The notes beneath the pieces were generated by a model, which searched no databases, was not told the origin of the DNA, and saw only the letters and a list, made by a program, of their open reading frames with translations. From positions 1 to 25,921 of the IMG/VR virus record IMGVR_UViG_3300025289_000112: DNA of 25,921 bases; one strand, written 5' to 3'. Both the position numbers and the translations under genes were made by a program. Of this stretch, positions 16,362 to 24,011 are shown in pieces. This DNA is from a virus. The first letter of the stretch is position 1. Every line of letters starts with the position of its first letter.

Positions 16362-17501
16362 TCACGACGTCGGGTAGGCGTAGATGCGCGCCTGGTAGCG
16401 CGGGTTGACGCACACGAGCTGGCCCGACCAGATCATGTGCCTCGTGGAAGCGTGCTGATCGACTGGCGTGCGCGGCTCCCCGAGCACGAAGTCGCAGCCT
16501 TCCTCCACGAGCAGCTCGATGTAGTCCGTGTTGAGCAGGTAGACGTTCTGCTCCCCGTTGGTGTCGTCCGCGATGGCCCCAGTGGCATTCTGCGTCACGG
16601 CGGACTCAGCGCGGATGATGATCGCGTTCTTGTACTTCAGGTTGTCGAAGCCGAGTTCGATGTCTCCGAACTTGGCCGACTCCTTCGTGATCTGCATCTT
16701 CGTCTGGGCTGCCATCTCGTAGTCCCGGAACGGGACCTGGGACATCATGATGAGGTTCGGATGGATGATGCCCTGGCTAGCGAAGGTGTAGATGTCGAGG
16801 AGTTCCTGGAGGCCGGTTGACGGCTGCCCGTTCAGGGAGTCGTACTCGAACCGGAAGGCGGAGTTGGTATCGAAGTCAACGGCCAAGGGTTCCCAGCCGG
16901 TGCCACCTGCGGTGTCCGAAGTCCATGCAGCCTGTTGGATGGTGCCGAAGAGTTCGGCAGCCTGCCGGTACTGGAATCGGTTGGTGTGGCCGCCGACAGT
17001 ACCGAGGTCGGTCGTCGGGCTGGCGATCTGCTCGATGCCCAGGATGTCGGTCGCCTTGGCGATGTTGCCCTTGAACAGGTGGGTCTCCAGCATGTCGGCA
17101 GCCGACAGTTCGGCCTGCGTGACAGCCAGTTCCACGATGTCAGCCAACTTGACGGGGTCCTTGTTCTCCTTCTCCTGCTGCCAGGCGATCGAGATGGGCC
17201 ACGAGTAGTTGGCGATGGGGAAACGCGCGCCCTGGGTGAGCCGCGTGTTGGTGGTGTTGACGTTGTCGAAGTACTGGAAGGATCCTCCCAGGAGGTTCTT
17301 GGACTCCAGGATGCGGACGAGAACGTCGAAGCCGTAGACTCCGACCTTCTTGTTCTGCGCGAAGATCCACCAGGCTGGAGTGGCATCGAAGATGATCTCC
17401 TCGGCCTTGCCAGGATTCCACCACTGCTCCAGTCCAGTTGTGTGGAGGGTGTTGAGGTTCGCTGACCGGCGGGTGCCGGTCGCTGCTGCCCAGTTCGCCA
17501 T
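16362..17501 (-). CDS. Major capsid protein (379 aa)
   Basis: Length, order (after portal and scaffold, before a decoration gene) and sequence character fit an HK97-fold capsid protein. After a short N-terminal arm (MANWAAATGTRRSANL) comes a beta/alpha body with FARFPIANYSWPI-like strand text at about residues 93-104 and a long helix (LADIVELAVTQAELSAADML, about 118-137). Later parts include DSLNGQPSTGLQELLDIYTF and FDNLKYKNAIIIRAE, and the C-terminal region ends CVNPRYQARIYAYPTS. The protein forms the icosahedral shell. AAGGA lies ten bases before the ATG. The 89-base leader upstream (17502-17590) contains short inverted repeats but no clear promoter. Confidence 0.85.
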   Translation of the reverse strand: MANWAAATGTRRSANLNTLHTTGLEQWWNPGKAEEIIFDATPAWWIFAQNKKVGVYGFDVLVRILESKNLLGGSFQYFDNVNTTNTRLTQGARFPIANYSWPISIAWQQEKENKDPVKLADIVELAVTQAELSAADMLETHLFKGNIAKATDILGIEQIASPTTDLGTVGGHTNRFQYRQAAELFGTIQQAAWTSDTAGGTGWEPLAVDFDTNSAFRFEYDSLNGQPSTGLQELLDIYTFASQGIIHPNLIMMSQVPFRDYEMAAQTKMQITKESAKFGDIELGFDNLKYKNAIIIRAESAVTQNATGAIADDTNGEQNVYLLNTDYIELLVEEGCDFVLGEPRTPVDQHASTRHMIWSGQLVCVNPRYQARIYAYPTS

Positions 17502-17590
17502 GAGGTTGGTTTCCTTTTCTTGTTCGGCGAACCGCCTCAGTCCTTAGCCGCGCTAGTTTCACGCTCAGGCTGGGGCTGAGGAATCGTGGT

Positions 17591-18421
17591 CTACCCTTGC
17601 TGCTTCTGCATCAGCTCCTTGAAGATGTCCGCGAGCTTCCGCTTCTGCGGCTGGGGTGTCGTTCCCTTGGGAGGGGTCTGACCACGGACGAGCTGGGCCT
17701 GTTGGCGCGAAGCAGTGTCCTGGGTACGAACGGTCTGCTTCGCTTCTTTCAAGGCTGCTTCCCCCGCGACGGCGAAGAACGCCTGTTTCAGGTCCTGGAT
17801 GGCCGGGTTGGCTGCCAGGAAAGAGGCAATCTGCGCCTGGTATCTGCCGGCTCCAGGATATTCCCGCTGCAACGCCTCCCAGCGTTGCCGCACGTTATCC
17901 TGGATCATGTAGTCGATGTGTCCCTTGTACGCTCTCACCGCTTCGAGTTCACGCTTGATCTCAACCAGTTCCTTCTTCACAATCCCTCTCACCCCGCGGA
18001 AAGCATCCGGTTCCAGCTTCTCGATGAAAGGCGCGTCCTCGTCCGGCTCCTCCCCATTCACAAGGCCGGACGCACCGGCTTGGGTCTGGGTCTGGCTTAC
18101 GTTCTGATTGAAAGCCTGCCGGAGTTCAGGATGTCTTTGGAAGAGTCGCCATGCGGTAGCGTCTTCCTGGAGACCTTCAGCTTCCTTCCGCATCTTGGCG
18201 GCGGCCTGGGTCTTCCGGGTGTAGTCTGCCTCCATCTGCTTGTACCGCTGTTGCAGTTCAGGCGGCAGTTCATTGGGGTTGACGGACGTGAAAGGCTCTG
18301 GTGATTCAGACGCTGACTGGTCCTGGAGATCCGCCTGCTGGTCCGGTTGAGGCTGATTCGCCTCCGGCTCAACAGGAGCGGCGTCAGGGTTCAGGTCGTC
18401 TGCGTTGAACTGGTTCGGCAT
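17591..18421 (-). CDS. Capsid scaffolding protein (276 aa)
   Basis: The N-terminal 55 residues are acidic and Pro/Gln/Asp-rich (DDLNPDAAPVEPEANQP). A charged coiled coil follows (ELQQRYKQMEADYTRKTQ, AAKMRKEAEGLQEDATAW), then a middle with helix-rich stretches (VKKELVEIKRELEAVRAYKG). The short basic C-terminal helix is preceded by QPQKRKLADIFKELMQ. An acidic disordered N-terminus, central coiled coil and basic C-terminal capsid-binding helix are characteristic of phage scaffolds, and it sits directly before the capsid gene. It guides procapsid assembly around the portal and is lost or degraded before DNA packaging. The ribosome site before the ATG at 18421 is weak, but the previous gene's stop is only 3 bases away, implying coupling. 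Confidence 0.78.
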   Translation of the reverse strand: MPNQFNADDLNPDAAPVEPEANQPQPDQQADLQDQSASESPEPFTSVNPNELPPELQQRYKQMEADYTRKTQAAAKMRKEAEGLQEDATAWRLFQRHPELRQAFNQNVSQTQTQAGASGLVNGEEPDEDAPFIEKLEPDAFRGVRGIVKKELVEIKRELEAVRAYKGHIDYMIQDNVRQRWEALQREYPGAGRYQAQIASFLAANPAIQDLKQAFFAVAGEAALKEAKQTVRTQDTASRQQAQLVRGQTPPKGTTPQPQKRKLADIFKELMQKQQG

Positions 18422-18424
18422 GGC

Positions 18425-18550
18425 CTACTTCTTGACCGACTTCCGGGTGTTGGTCCAACCCACGGGGATGCGACGGACAGGGCCGCCCTTCTGGCGCTCG
18501 ACGCCCGCTGCGCGGGACTCGCCTTGCGCTACCTTCTTGTTGATCTTCAT
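18425..18550 (-). CDS. Basic 41-residue protein between portal and scaffold genes
   Basis: A short frame runs from ATG 18550-18548 to TAG 18427-18425. It has GGAG nine bases before the ATG, and the ATG lies four bases after the TGA of the upstream gene. The product begins MKINKKVAQGESRAAG and ends TNTRKSVKK. It is strongly basic, with no Cys and no membrane segment, and is probably partly disordered. It fills exactly the gap between two genes that would otherwise leave 133 untranslated bases, and coupling on both sides supports it being real. It could bind DNA or RNA, or an acidic partner such as the scaffold N-terminus; that is inference. Confidence 0.7.
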   Translation of the reverse strand: MKINKKVAQGESRAAGVERQKGGPVRRIPVGWTNTRKSVKK

Positions 18551-18554
18551 CCTT

Positions 18555-19040
18555 TCAGTCTCCTTGTCCTAGGCGCGCCTTGAGTTCCTTGATGCGGGCT
18601 CGAAGACGCGCCTTCTTCTCAGCCCCTTTGTTGATCGACGCTTCCCCTGGTTCCTTCGGACGGAGACCAGTGAGTCTCTGATAGTCGCGCAGTTCGGCGG
18701 TGTTACGGAACGGTCTGGGCCCTTCCCGCCCGTCTGGCAGGATCACATAGTCTGGCCAGTCTGCCCGCCCTTCGTCGCACGCATAGTCCTCGATGACCGG
18801 CTGCTCTTGCCTGTCTTTCGGCCGTTTCGTGTGGATGAGAAACTTGAACCGGCCATCCCTGAACTCGTTCAGGTAAATAGCTCTGGAATGGACCTCGTGA
18901 GGAGTATCACCCTTAGGAACCTTCTCCCACTCATCCGGCGGCATGAGTTCCCATGTATCCTGTAACGGCGGGCAGTTTTCTCGCGGCAGTTTCATCCTCA
19001 AGCTGTCGATGAGTTGTTTCTCGTACTGCCGGTGGTTCAC
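18555..19040 (-). CDS. Hypothetical protein (161 aa) between portal and scaffold
   Basis: The start is GTG at 19040, overlapping the portal stop as GTGA. The product is polar and soluble: MNHRQYEKQLIDSLRMKL at the N-terminus, a beta-like middle with AIYLNEFRDGRFKFLIHTK and DYVILPDGREGPRPF, and a basic C-terminal coiled coil (EKKARLRARIKELKARLG). This place between portal and scaffold is often occupied by small head-assembly proteins in podovirus-like phages. I recognise no domain that would fix its function. Confidence 0.72.
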   Translation of the reverse strand: MNHRQYEKQLIDSLRMKLPRENCPPLQDTWELMPPDEWEKVPKGDTPHEVHSRAIYLNEFRDGRFKFLIHTKRPKDRQEQPVIEDYACDEGRADWPDYVILPDGREGPRPFRNTAELRDYQRLTGLRPKEPGEASINKGAEKKARLRARIKELKARLGQGD

Positions 19041-21019
19041 AGAGCCATCCCCCCATTCCTAGCCCCGAGGAGTTCCTGCATCATGCCAGCTTGGCCAGAA
19101 GGTGGGGCACCGCCAGCACCAGCCCCTTGCGGAACTATCTGAGCACCAGCGGCACCACCATTCATCGCCGTCTGACCGATCGTCTGCATGGCGGCCATCA
19201 GTGCCATCTGTTGCAGTCCGAAGATGAGCCCCTGGCTGTCCTGGAAGCCCATCTTTCGGTAGAGCTGGATAGCGAACTCGTTCCAGTCAGTGATCTGCGC
19301 TAACTGCGGGATCTGGCCGGCGATGCTCGCCCACTGGATCATCTGGGATGCCTTCGTGTCGTCGTCGATGGGACGCATGGAGCCTGGCTCGACACGTACC
19401 CGGAGACCCTGACGGACGTCCGCTGGTGTCCAACGGGTCTGTTTCCAGACATCCGCCGCTTCATCTCCCGCGATCCTGCGGACGCGATCAGCGTCAGGCT
19501 TGCCGTCTTCATCCCGGTAGAACTGGGCGCTCATGCCTAACCGCAGGCTGCCGCTGCCCGCGATGAAGTGCTCGAAGGCGTCGTACTTGTGGCCGCCACG
19601 GGCACGGGCGAATGTGGCGATCTCGTTAGATTCGGTGGCGGATGTGGCCGACTTGAGTGCTTGGCCGAACTGGTTCGGTCCGAGTCCTACTGAGATCAGG
19701 ATGGAGCGGTCCACTAGCGACAGGAGGTTCATGGCCTCTGGCGACTTCACGTCCTTCGGCAGTTTCAGGATCAGGTCGCGCAACGCTCTCCCGCTGGCCA
19801 TCGTGACGCCGACGTACTTCCCGACTTCAGGGCTGGCGGCAGCCTTCAACTCCTCCATCGACACTCCCGCCATCTTGTCGTAGAAGGTCGTGTCCATGTG
19901 TTCGCGGCAGTAGCCATCGATGACCTTCGTGAGCATCCACTCTTCCGCTTCGATGAGTGACAAGGCTGGCAGGATGTCCGACTGCGCGAACGGCGACCGC
20001 CCGTCATCGTTCCACCGGAGCACCTTGTACGGGCAGCCAACCCAGAAGGGGTTCTCCACCTGCTTCAAGAACTTCCCGTGGTCCTTGGCGAAGAGGACCA
20101 TCTTCCAGCCGCCGCCTGGAAGGCGCTCGAAGATCTCGTAGAGGAGCACGAGATCGTAGGGGTTCCTGATGTCCTTGTTGGAACGGAGATCGCGCCACGT
20201 CTGGGTGCCAGTCGCGTTCGGATGCAGCTCTTTCCTGTTGTCAAGCGTCTCGTCAGCCTGAAGCGCCTCGACATCGGCCCAGACCATACGACCCATCCAT
20301 TTGGCGTCCTCCGGCCCTGTCGAATCAGGGTCAATCAGAAACATCCACGGGTCGATCCGCCGGCTGTTGATGGCGTCCATGATGACGCGGCTGTCACCCT
20401 GGAATGTCTCCTGGTACTCCTGCGATTGTAGCCCCTCCGGCAGCATCTGTCCCTGGGTGGCTTCCGCCATGAACAGCAACGGGTTGGTCACGGCTTCTTC
20501 GGCCTGAGCGATGGCTTTATCCCGCTGGGTCTTGGCATCGAATTCGGCATCGTAGCTGGTGAGAAGGATGCCCCAGCCGGTCTTGATGCAGTCCCGGATG
20601 CACAGCTTGATCTCCCGGACGAGCGAATAGTCCACGTACCACTCGTTGTTGAGCATCGCCGCCAGCGCCGGCACCTCTTCCTTGGTGATGCGGCCGTGCC
20701 ATCCTTCCAGGAAGAACTTCGGCCGACGGCTGAAAACCATGCTCTCGATGGTGTGGACGATGGAGTACACCCTGCCGACCCTGATCTCATCGCTAAGGAA
20801 GGATTCATCCTCGCCTCTGATCCCACGGCGGTCGTGCAGGTAGCGCGCCTCCACGAGATCCCACATCGCAGCATGAGGCTCACGCCTGGAGAGGTAGTAG
20901 TCCACGAGGCGCTGGTACCACTCCGGCGAGCCTCGCGCGATCTTCATCCGGTCGCGCTTCAGGCTTTTTGAGCCTACACTGTGTGGCGCGCCTTCAGGGA
21001 TTCTCCGGATGATGCTCAT
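19037..21019 (-). CDS. Portal protein (660 aa)
   Basis: This is the dodecameric ring protein at the packaging vertex. The start chosen is ATG 21019, which forms an ATGA overlap with the preceding gene; an ATG seven codons earlier lies inside that gene. Portal-like text includes SPEWYQRLVDYYLSRREP near residue 30, DEIRVGRVYSIVHTIESM (a stem/clip-entry helix), SRRIDPWMFLIDPDSTGPED (the wing signature of many portals), VGCPYKVLRWNDDGRSPF, SLIEAEEWMLTKVIDGYC and LLSLVDRSILISVGLG. The C-terminal 80 residues are Gln/Met/Gly/Ala-rich (QQMALMAAMQTIGQTAM) and probably form the flexible barrel or internal end. It follows terminase and two small genes, as expected. Length is within the usual 500-730 residues for P22-like and T7-like portals. 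Confidence 0.85.
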   Translation of the reverse strand: MSIIRRIPEGAPHSVGSKSLKRDRMKIARGSPEWYQRLVDYYLSRREPHAAMWDLVEARYLHDRRGIRGEDESFLSDEIRVGRVYSIVHTIESMVFSRRPKFFLEGWHGRITKEEVPALAAMLNNEWYVDYSLVREIKLCIRDCIKTGWGILLTSYDAEFDAKTQRDKAIAQAEEAVTNPLLFMAEATQGQMLPEGLQSQEYQETFQGDSRVIMDAINSRRIDPWMFLIDPDSTGPEDAKWMGRMVWADVEALQADETLDNRKELHPNATGTQTWRDLRSNKDIRNPYDLVLLYEIFERLPGGGWKMVLFAKDHGKFLKQVENPFWVGCPYKVLRWNDDGRSPFAQSDILPALSLIEAEEWMLTKVIDGYCREHMDTTFYDKMAGVSMEELKAAASPEVGKYVGVTMASGRALRDLILKLPKDVKSPEAMNLLSLVDRSILISVGLGPNQFGQALKSATSATESNEIATFARARGGHKYDAFEHFIAGSGSLRLGMSAQFYRDEDGKPDADRVRRIAGDEAADVWKQTRWTPADVRQGLRVRVEPGSMRPIDDDTKASQMIQWASIAGQIPQLAQITDWNEFAIQLYRKMGFQDSQGLIFGLQQMALMAAMQTIGQTAMNGGAAGAQIVPQGAGAGGAPPSGQAGMMQELLGARNGGMAL

Positions 21020-21438
21020 GTCGCCACGATGATCCTGCACAAGCCAGCAGCAGTGTTGAACCGCCCGCTGATGTCTACGATGGTGTTCGCTGTCCCGATG
21101 GCTTCGTCAGCGCCGTCAGCCTGGAAGCTCTGGGAGTAGATAGCAAAGTGCTTCCCTGCTGGCAGCCTGAAGAACGCTACATCCGCTGCACCCGTCTGCT
21201 TCAGGCCGATCTCCATGTAGTTGGTGGCCTCCAGGTTCTCCACGTAGAAGTAGTCGAAGTCCGTCAGCGTCGCCCCCGCCACTGCCGTCCCGTCGGTGAA
21301 CAACTGCACCTCCGTCGTCCCTATCGTGATGACGTGGTCGATGATGTTGGTGTAGGCCGGACTCTGGCTCAGGTTGACGGCGTGCTCATTGCCGCCGAGC
21401 GTCCCTCGGAGCTGGTACCGTTCGCTGAAGGTCGCCAT
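21016..21438 (-). CDS. Small beta-rich virion-type protein (140 aa)
   Basis: The product begins MATFSERYQLRGTLGG and is composed of Thr/Gly/Ala-rich strands (NIIDHVITIGTTEVQLFTDG, LTDFDYFYVENLEATNYM, AFFRLPAGKHFAIYS). No enzymatic motif or membrane segment is present. The pattern resembles small phage appendage or decoration proteins, and also the protein encoded at 9641-9961 in general style ('AGD/AGK' hairpins). Its stop overlaps the portal start as ATGA, and a GGGGGATGATGG stretch precedes its own ATG. Placement between terminase and portal is unusual for a decoration protein. Precise function unknown. Confidence 0.65.
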   Translation of the reverse strand: MATFSERYQLRGTLGGNEHAVNLSQSPAYTNIIDHVITIGTTEVQLFTDGTAVAGATLTDFDYFYVENLEATNYMEIGLKQTGAADVAFFRLPAGKHFAIYSQSFQADGADEAIGTANTIVDISGRFNTAAGLCRIIVAT

Positions 21439-21441
21439 CCA

Positions 21442-21810
21442 TCATCCCCCGAAGCACTGCACCAAGGCCCTGTCGGTCACACTGCCGCTCGAACTGGAAC
21501 TATAAATGTGCACGCCCGTGATCGGCGAGTGCGACTCCAGGATGATCCAGTTGCCCCCGGTCTGGTCAGCCTTGTGGATGATCCCAGTAGCAGACAACGC
21601 ATTCACGTCCGTGCTCAGTGTGGGGTTGGCTGCGGAGTTCACACTGAGAGCCACCCTCCATACGTCAGTCACCGTGGTCGGGACGATAACCACCCGGTGG
21701 ACGTTTCCCAAGGAGCTGATGTCCAGGTTGCTCTGCGTTGAAGTGACGATGCTAGCCCACTGCCTCGCCCCTAGGAACTTGTCCCACGAGAACGGTCCGC
21801 TGTTCGCCAT
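21442..21810 (-). CDS. Small beta-rich protein after terminase (122 aa)
   Basis: The ATG at 21810 is one base after the terminase stop and has GGAG eight bases upstream; the longer frame is a shadow. The product begins MANSGPFSWDKFLGARQW, continues with Val/Thr/Ser-rich strands (VHRVVIVPTTVTDVWRVAL) and ends TDRALVQCFGG. It is paired with the next small beta-rich gene, and the two separate terminase from portal. A minor capsid or appendage protein is likely, but no family is recognised. Confidence 0.65.
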   Translation of the reverse strand: MANSGPFSWDKFLGARQWASIVTSTQSNLDISSLGNVHRVVIVPTTVTDVWRVALSVNSAANPTLSTDVNALSATGIIHKADQTGGNWIILESHSPITGVHIYSSSSSGSVTDRALVQCFGG

Positions 21811-21811
21811 C

Positions 21812-23482
21812 TTACGCTCTCCTTCTCCAGGCCCGGTGCATCGTGTACCGGCGGCCCTTGATCGCATCCAGAATCTCACCCATCAGCCACCCCGTCTTCG
21901 GAGTCTTCCGCTTCTCCTCGTCCCTCTGCGGATTCCATCCAGCCGCCCATACGTCCGACAGAGCGTCCAGACAGTCGTCGTGCTTGCTCGACGGAAACTG
22001 CTCCATCTCCATCGACAACACGTCGTACCCGTGTCTGATATGCAGTCCGCCGGCTCGCACCAGAGGATCCAAGGCTGAGATGCGGTCGTACTTCCGCGTC
22101 GTCGGACCACGGTGCATCTCCTTGATGTTGTAGGCCGTCCCGTGCTTCAGCATGTCCTCCCGCAACCACTGACAGAGCTGAAGCTGGTAGGAGTTCACCT
22201 CCACCATCACCATCGCCGACTTCCACTGCTCCACTTGCCGCCTTATCCAGTCCACCAGCAACGGACCTGACGGATGGCCCCGGTCGATGTCCACCACCCA
22301 CAAGTGCCCGTCTGCATCTCTTCCTACCGTCATCACTACCGCAGGGTCGTGCTGCGTCTTCTCTGACCTGTTCGGGTCCACCGCCGTGAAGAACAACACC
22401 GGGCTCACACCCAACGTCCCGTCCTTCTCAAGGTCGAACCACCGCAGATCCTCCCGCCGGAACACCGCCATTCCCTCTGGCGTCGGATGGTTCAGGTACT
22501 GGTAGCTCCACTCCCACTGCGTACACCGCCGCTGCTTGTCCAGCAGCCGCTCCTTCGGCCACAACGCCCGGAAGATCGGCTCCCCGTCCAACTCCCCTGG
22601 CTCTCCGTACACCCCCCGCACGAAACTCCTAGTCTGACCAGCGTACACCCCTTCCGGATCCAACAGCCACCCGTGCGCGTCATCCCAGTGCCACCGCGTT
22701 CCTACGTCCACGATCTTCCCACCAGGCTGCAACGTGTGGTCGATGTGCTGGAAAAAGTCCTTCCCCTTCTGCCGCTCCTCTGCACTCTTGTAGTTCGTCT
22801 CGTTCACCACGTCATCCACCAGCACCAGGTGGTAGTGGAACCCCGCCTGCGCTGACGCCAGCGAACTCACGCACAAGCTCGGCACCTTCGTCCCGTCGTG
22901 ACCCCGCACGTTCAGCTCGTACGCCAGCCATACATCCGACTGCTTCCGCCCGTTCTCCCACACCACGTCCGGGAACGCCGACCGAAACCGCTCGTTCCCC
23001 TCCAGGTGCCACTTGATCTCCCGCATCACCCGCTCCGCGAACACCGCGTTCCCGTGAGCGTACAGAATGTGCATGTCCGCCTGCCTCACCAGCCTCCACA
23101 ACACGTACGCGATGCACAGACTCGTCTTTAAGTGCTCCCGGGGGATCAGCAGACTACTCACCGTCTCTCGTGCCCTCTCCACCCCCTGCAAAAACTCGCA
23201 GATCGCCCCGTGCAGACTCACATCCAAGTCAACCTTCAGCGACCCCTCCCGCGCTAACCTCGCCTGGTTCAGGCCGATCAACTCCCCTGCGAAGTAGAAG
23301 AAGCTCTCCAACCCTCTCGCCCTGTCCTCCCACGCCTGTCCACCCACCTCCGCCCTCGGGACCTCGTACCCACCTCCCTTCACCCGCGCCCTCTCCATCG
23401 CCGCCGCAAACGTCGTCCCACGCTTCCGGAAGTACGCCTCCGCCTCGGCCAACTGCGGATTCGCTCCCACCGACACCGTCAC
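21812..23482 (-). CDS. Terminase large subunit (DNA-packaging ATPase/nuclease, 556 aa)
   Basis: The N-terminal ATPase shows a Walker A-like LIPREHLKTS at residues 112-121 (K119), variant but of the 'PR-H-KT' type common in phage terminases. Walker B is LVLVDD at 219-224, and a TRW coupling motif is at 262-264. The C-terminal RNase H-like nuclease domain contains the three acidic clusters expected: FTAVDPN (D369), MVEVN (E428) and KHDDCLDAL (D502/D503). It drives DNA into the procapsid through the portal and cuts concatemers. The start is GTG at 23482, overlapping the upstream stop as GTGA with AGGGGG seven bases before. It lies in a stretch whose minus strand is very G-rich. The family assignment is secure; which packaging mode (cos, pac or direct terminal repeats) cannot be told from this gene alone. 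Confidence 0.92.
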   Translation of the reverse strand: MTVSVGANPQLAEAEAYFRKRGTTFAAAMERARVKGGGYEVPRAEVGGQAWEDRARGLESFFYFAGELIGLNQARLAREGSLKVDLDVSLHGAICEFLQGVERARETVSSLLIPREHLKTSLCIAYVLWRLVRQADMHILYAHGNAVFAERVMREIKWHLEGNERFRSAFPDVVWENGRKQSDVWLAYELNVRGHDGTKVPSLCVSSLASAQAGFHYHLVLVDDVVNETNYKSAEERQKGKDFFQHIDHTLQPGGKIVDVGTRWHWDDAHGWLLDPEGVYAGQTRSFVRGVYGEPGELDGEPIFRALWPKERLLDKQRRCTQWEWSYQYLNHPTPEGMAVFRREDLRWFDLEKDGTLGVSPVLFFTAVDPNRSEKTQHDPAVVMTVGRDADGHLWVVDIDRGHPSGPLLVDWIRRQVEQWKSAMVMVEVNSYQLQLCQWLREDMLKHGTAYNIKEMHRGPTTRKYDRISALDPLVRAGGLHIRHGYDVLSMEMEQFPSSKHDDCLDALSDVWAAGWNPQRDEEKRKTPKTGWLMGEILDAIKGRRYTMHRAWRRRA

Positions 23483-23910
23483 CTCACCACCCCCTTCAGT
23501 AACCCGTGGAAACCCCCTGAACCCTTCCGCTCACAACCTCGCCAGTGCTTCAGACTCACCGCCTCCAACCGACGACGCATCTTTCGCTCCGGCCACTCCA
23601 CATCCCTTTTACATGCCAACCCCGCCTCAAACCCTCCCTCCCCTAACCGGATGAACAACTTGAACTTCACCCCGCTCGGATGCCGTGCCCACATGTCCCC
23701 TACCGCCACTACTCCACCACTACACACACTCTCCTTCTCGTACTCCCTGCACTCGCACTGCCACAGACCGAACATCCTCCTCGCCCACGAAAACGGTGTC
23801 CCCGCACTCCTCCTACTCCTCGCTCCACCACCCTCACTCCGAACTCCAACCACTAACCCTTGTGGACCAGGGCACTCTTGTTCCACGTGAAACACTACAT
23901 CTTGTGCCAC
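23479..23910 (-). CDS. Orphan protein in the small-terminase position (up to 143 aa)
   Basis: This frame ends in a GTGA overlap with the large terminase gene, which argues that it is translated, and it occupies the usual place of a small terminase gene. The product does not look like a canonical small subunit: no helix-turn-helix plus coiled-coil layout is evident. It contains CEC (in LWQCECREYEKE), a GDMWARHPSGVKFKLFIRL stretch and a basic C-terminal part (WPERKMRRRLEAVSLKHW, then GCERKGSGG). The first start, GTG at 23910, lacks a good ribosome site. GTG at 23853 is preceded by AAGGG and is a credible alternative that would leave the parS-like site in the untranslated leader. If the long form is right, the site falls within codons 6-11. 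Confidence 0.5.
   Translation of the reverse strand: MAQDVVFHVEQECPGPQGLVVGVRSEGGGARSRRSAGTPFSWARRMFGLWQCECREYEKESVCSGGVVAVGDMWARHPSGVKFKLFIRLGEGGFEAGLACKRDVEWPERKMRRRLEAVSLKHWRGCERKGSGGFHGLLKGVVR
23879..23894. promoter_or_regulatory. parS-like site (ParB/Spo0J loading sequence)
   Basis: The sequence is TGTTCCACGTGAAACA. It differs by one base from the perfect palindrome TGTTTCACGTGAAACA and fits the consensus TGTTNCACGTGAAACA known for bacterial chromosomal parS. The half-sites TGTT.CAC and GTGAAACA are intact around the CACGTG core. By chance, a 15-fixed-base match on either strand in 26 kb is expected about 5 in 100,000 times under equal base use. It lies at the head of the terminase operon, about 120 bases from the divergent HNH gene. 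No ParA or ParB gene is visible in the window, so any binding would be by host or off-window ParB. Function is inferred; the sequence match is direct. Confidence 0.75.
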
Positions 23911-23942
23911 TGGTCACCGGGTTACCACCTCCACCAGCCACC

Positions 23943-23948
23943 TGTCAA
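23943..23948 (-). promoter_or_regulatory. Possible -35 box for the terminase operon
   Basis: A perfect TTGACA reads on the minus strand, about 35 bases upstream of the first possible start (23910) of the packaging operon. No good -10 box follows at 16-18 bases (GTAACC or TAACCC only), so it may work only with an activator or be coincidental. It is listed because it is the best promoter-like element facing the large minus-strand operon. Confidence 0.25.
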
Positions 23949-23976
23949 GAGCCTGCTCACATTCTTAAATGTCCGA

Positions 23977-24005
23977 TTGTTAAACTCCGGTGCCTGATGT
24001 ATCGT
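23977..24005 (+). promoter_or_regulatory. Candidate sigma-70-type promoter for the HNH gene
   Basis: TTGTTA (23977-23982) and TATCGT (24000-24005) are separated by 17 bases, each matching four of six consensus positions, in the only AT-rich patch of the region. Transcription would begin about 6-7 bases after the -10 box, at or next to the ATG at 24012. That would make the HNH mRNA leaderless, consistent with the lack of a ribosome site there. Confidence 0.4.
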
Positions 24006-24011
24006 CTCCCC

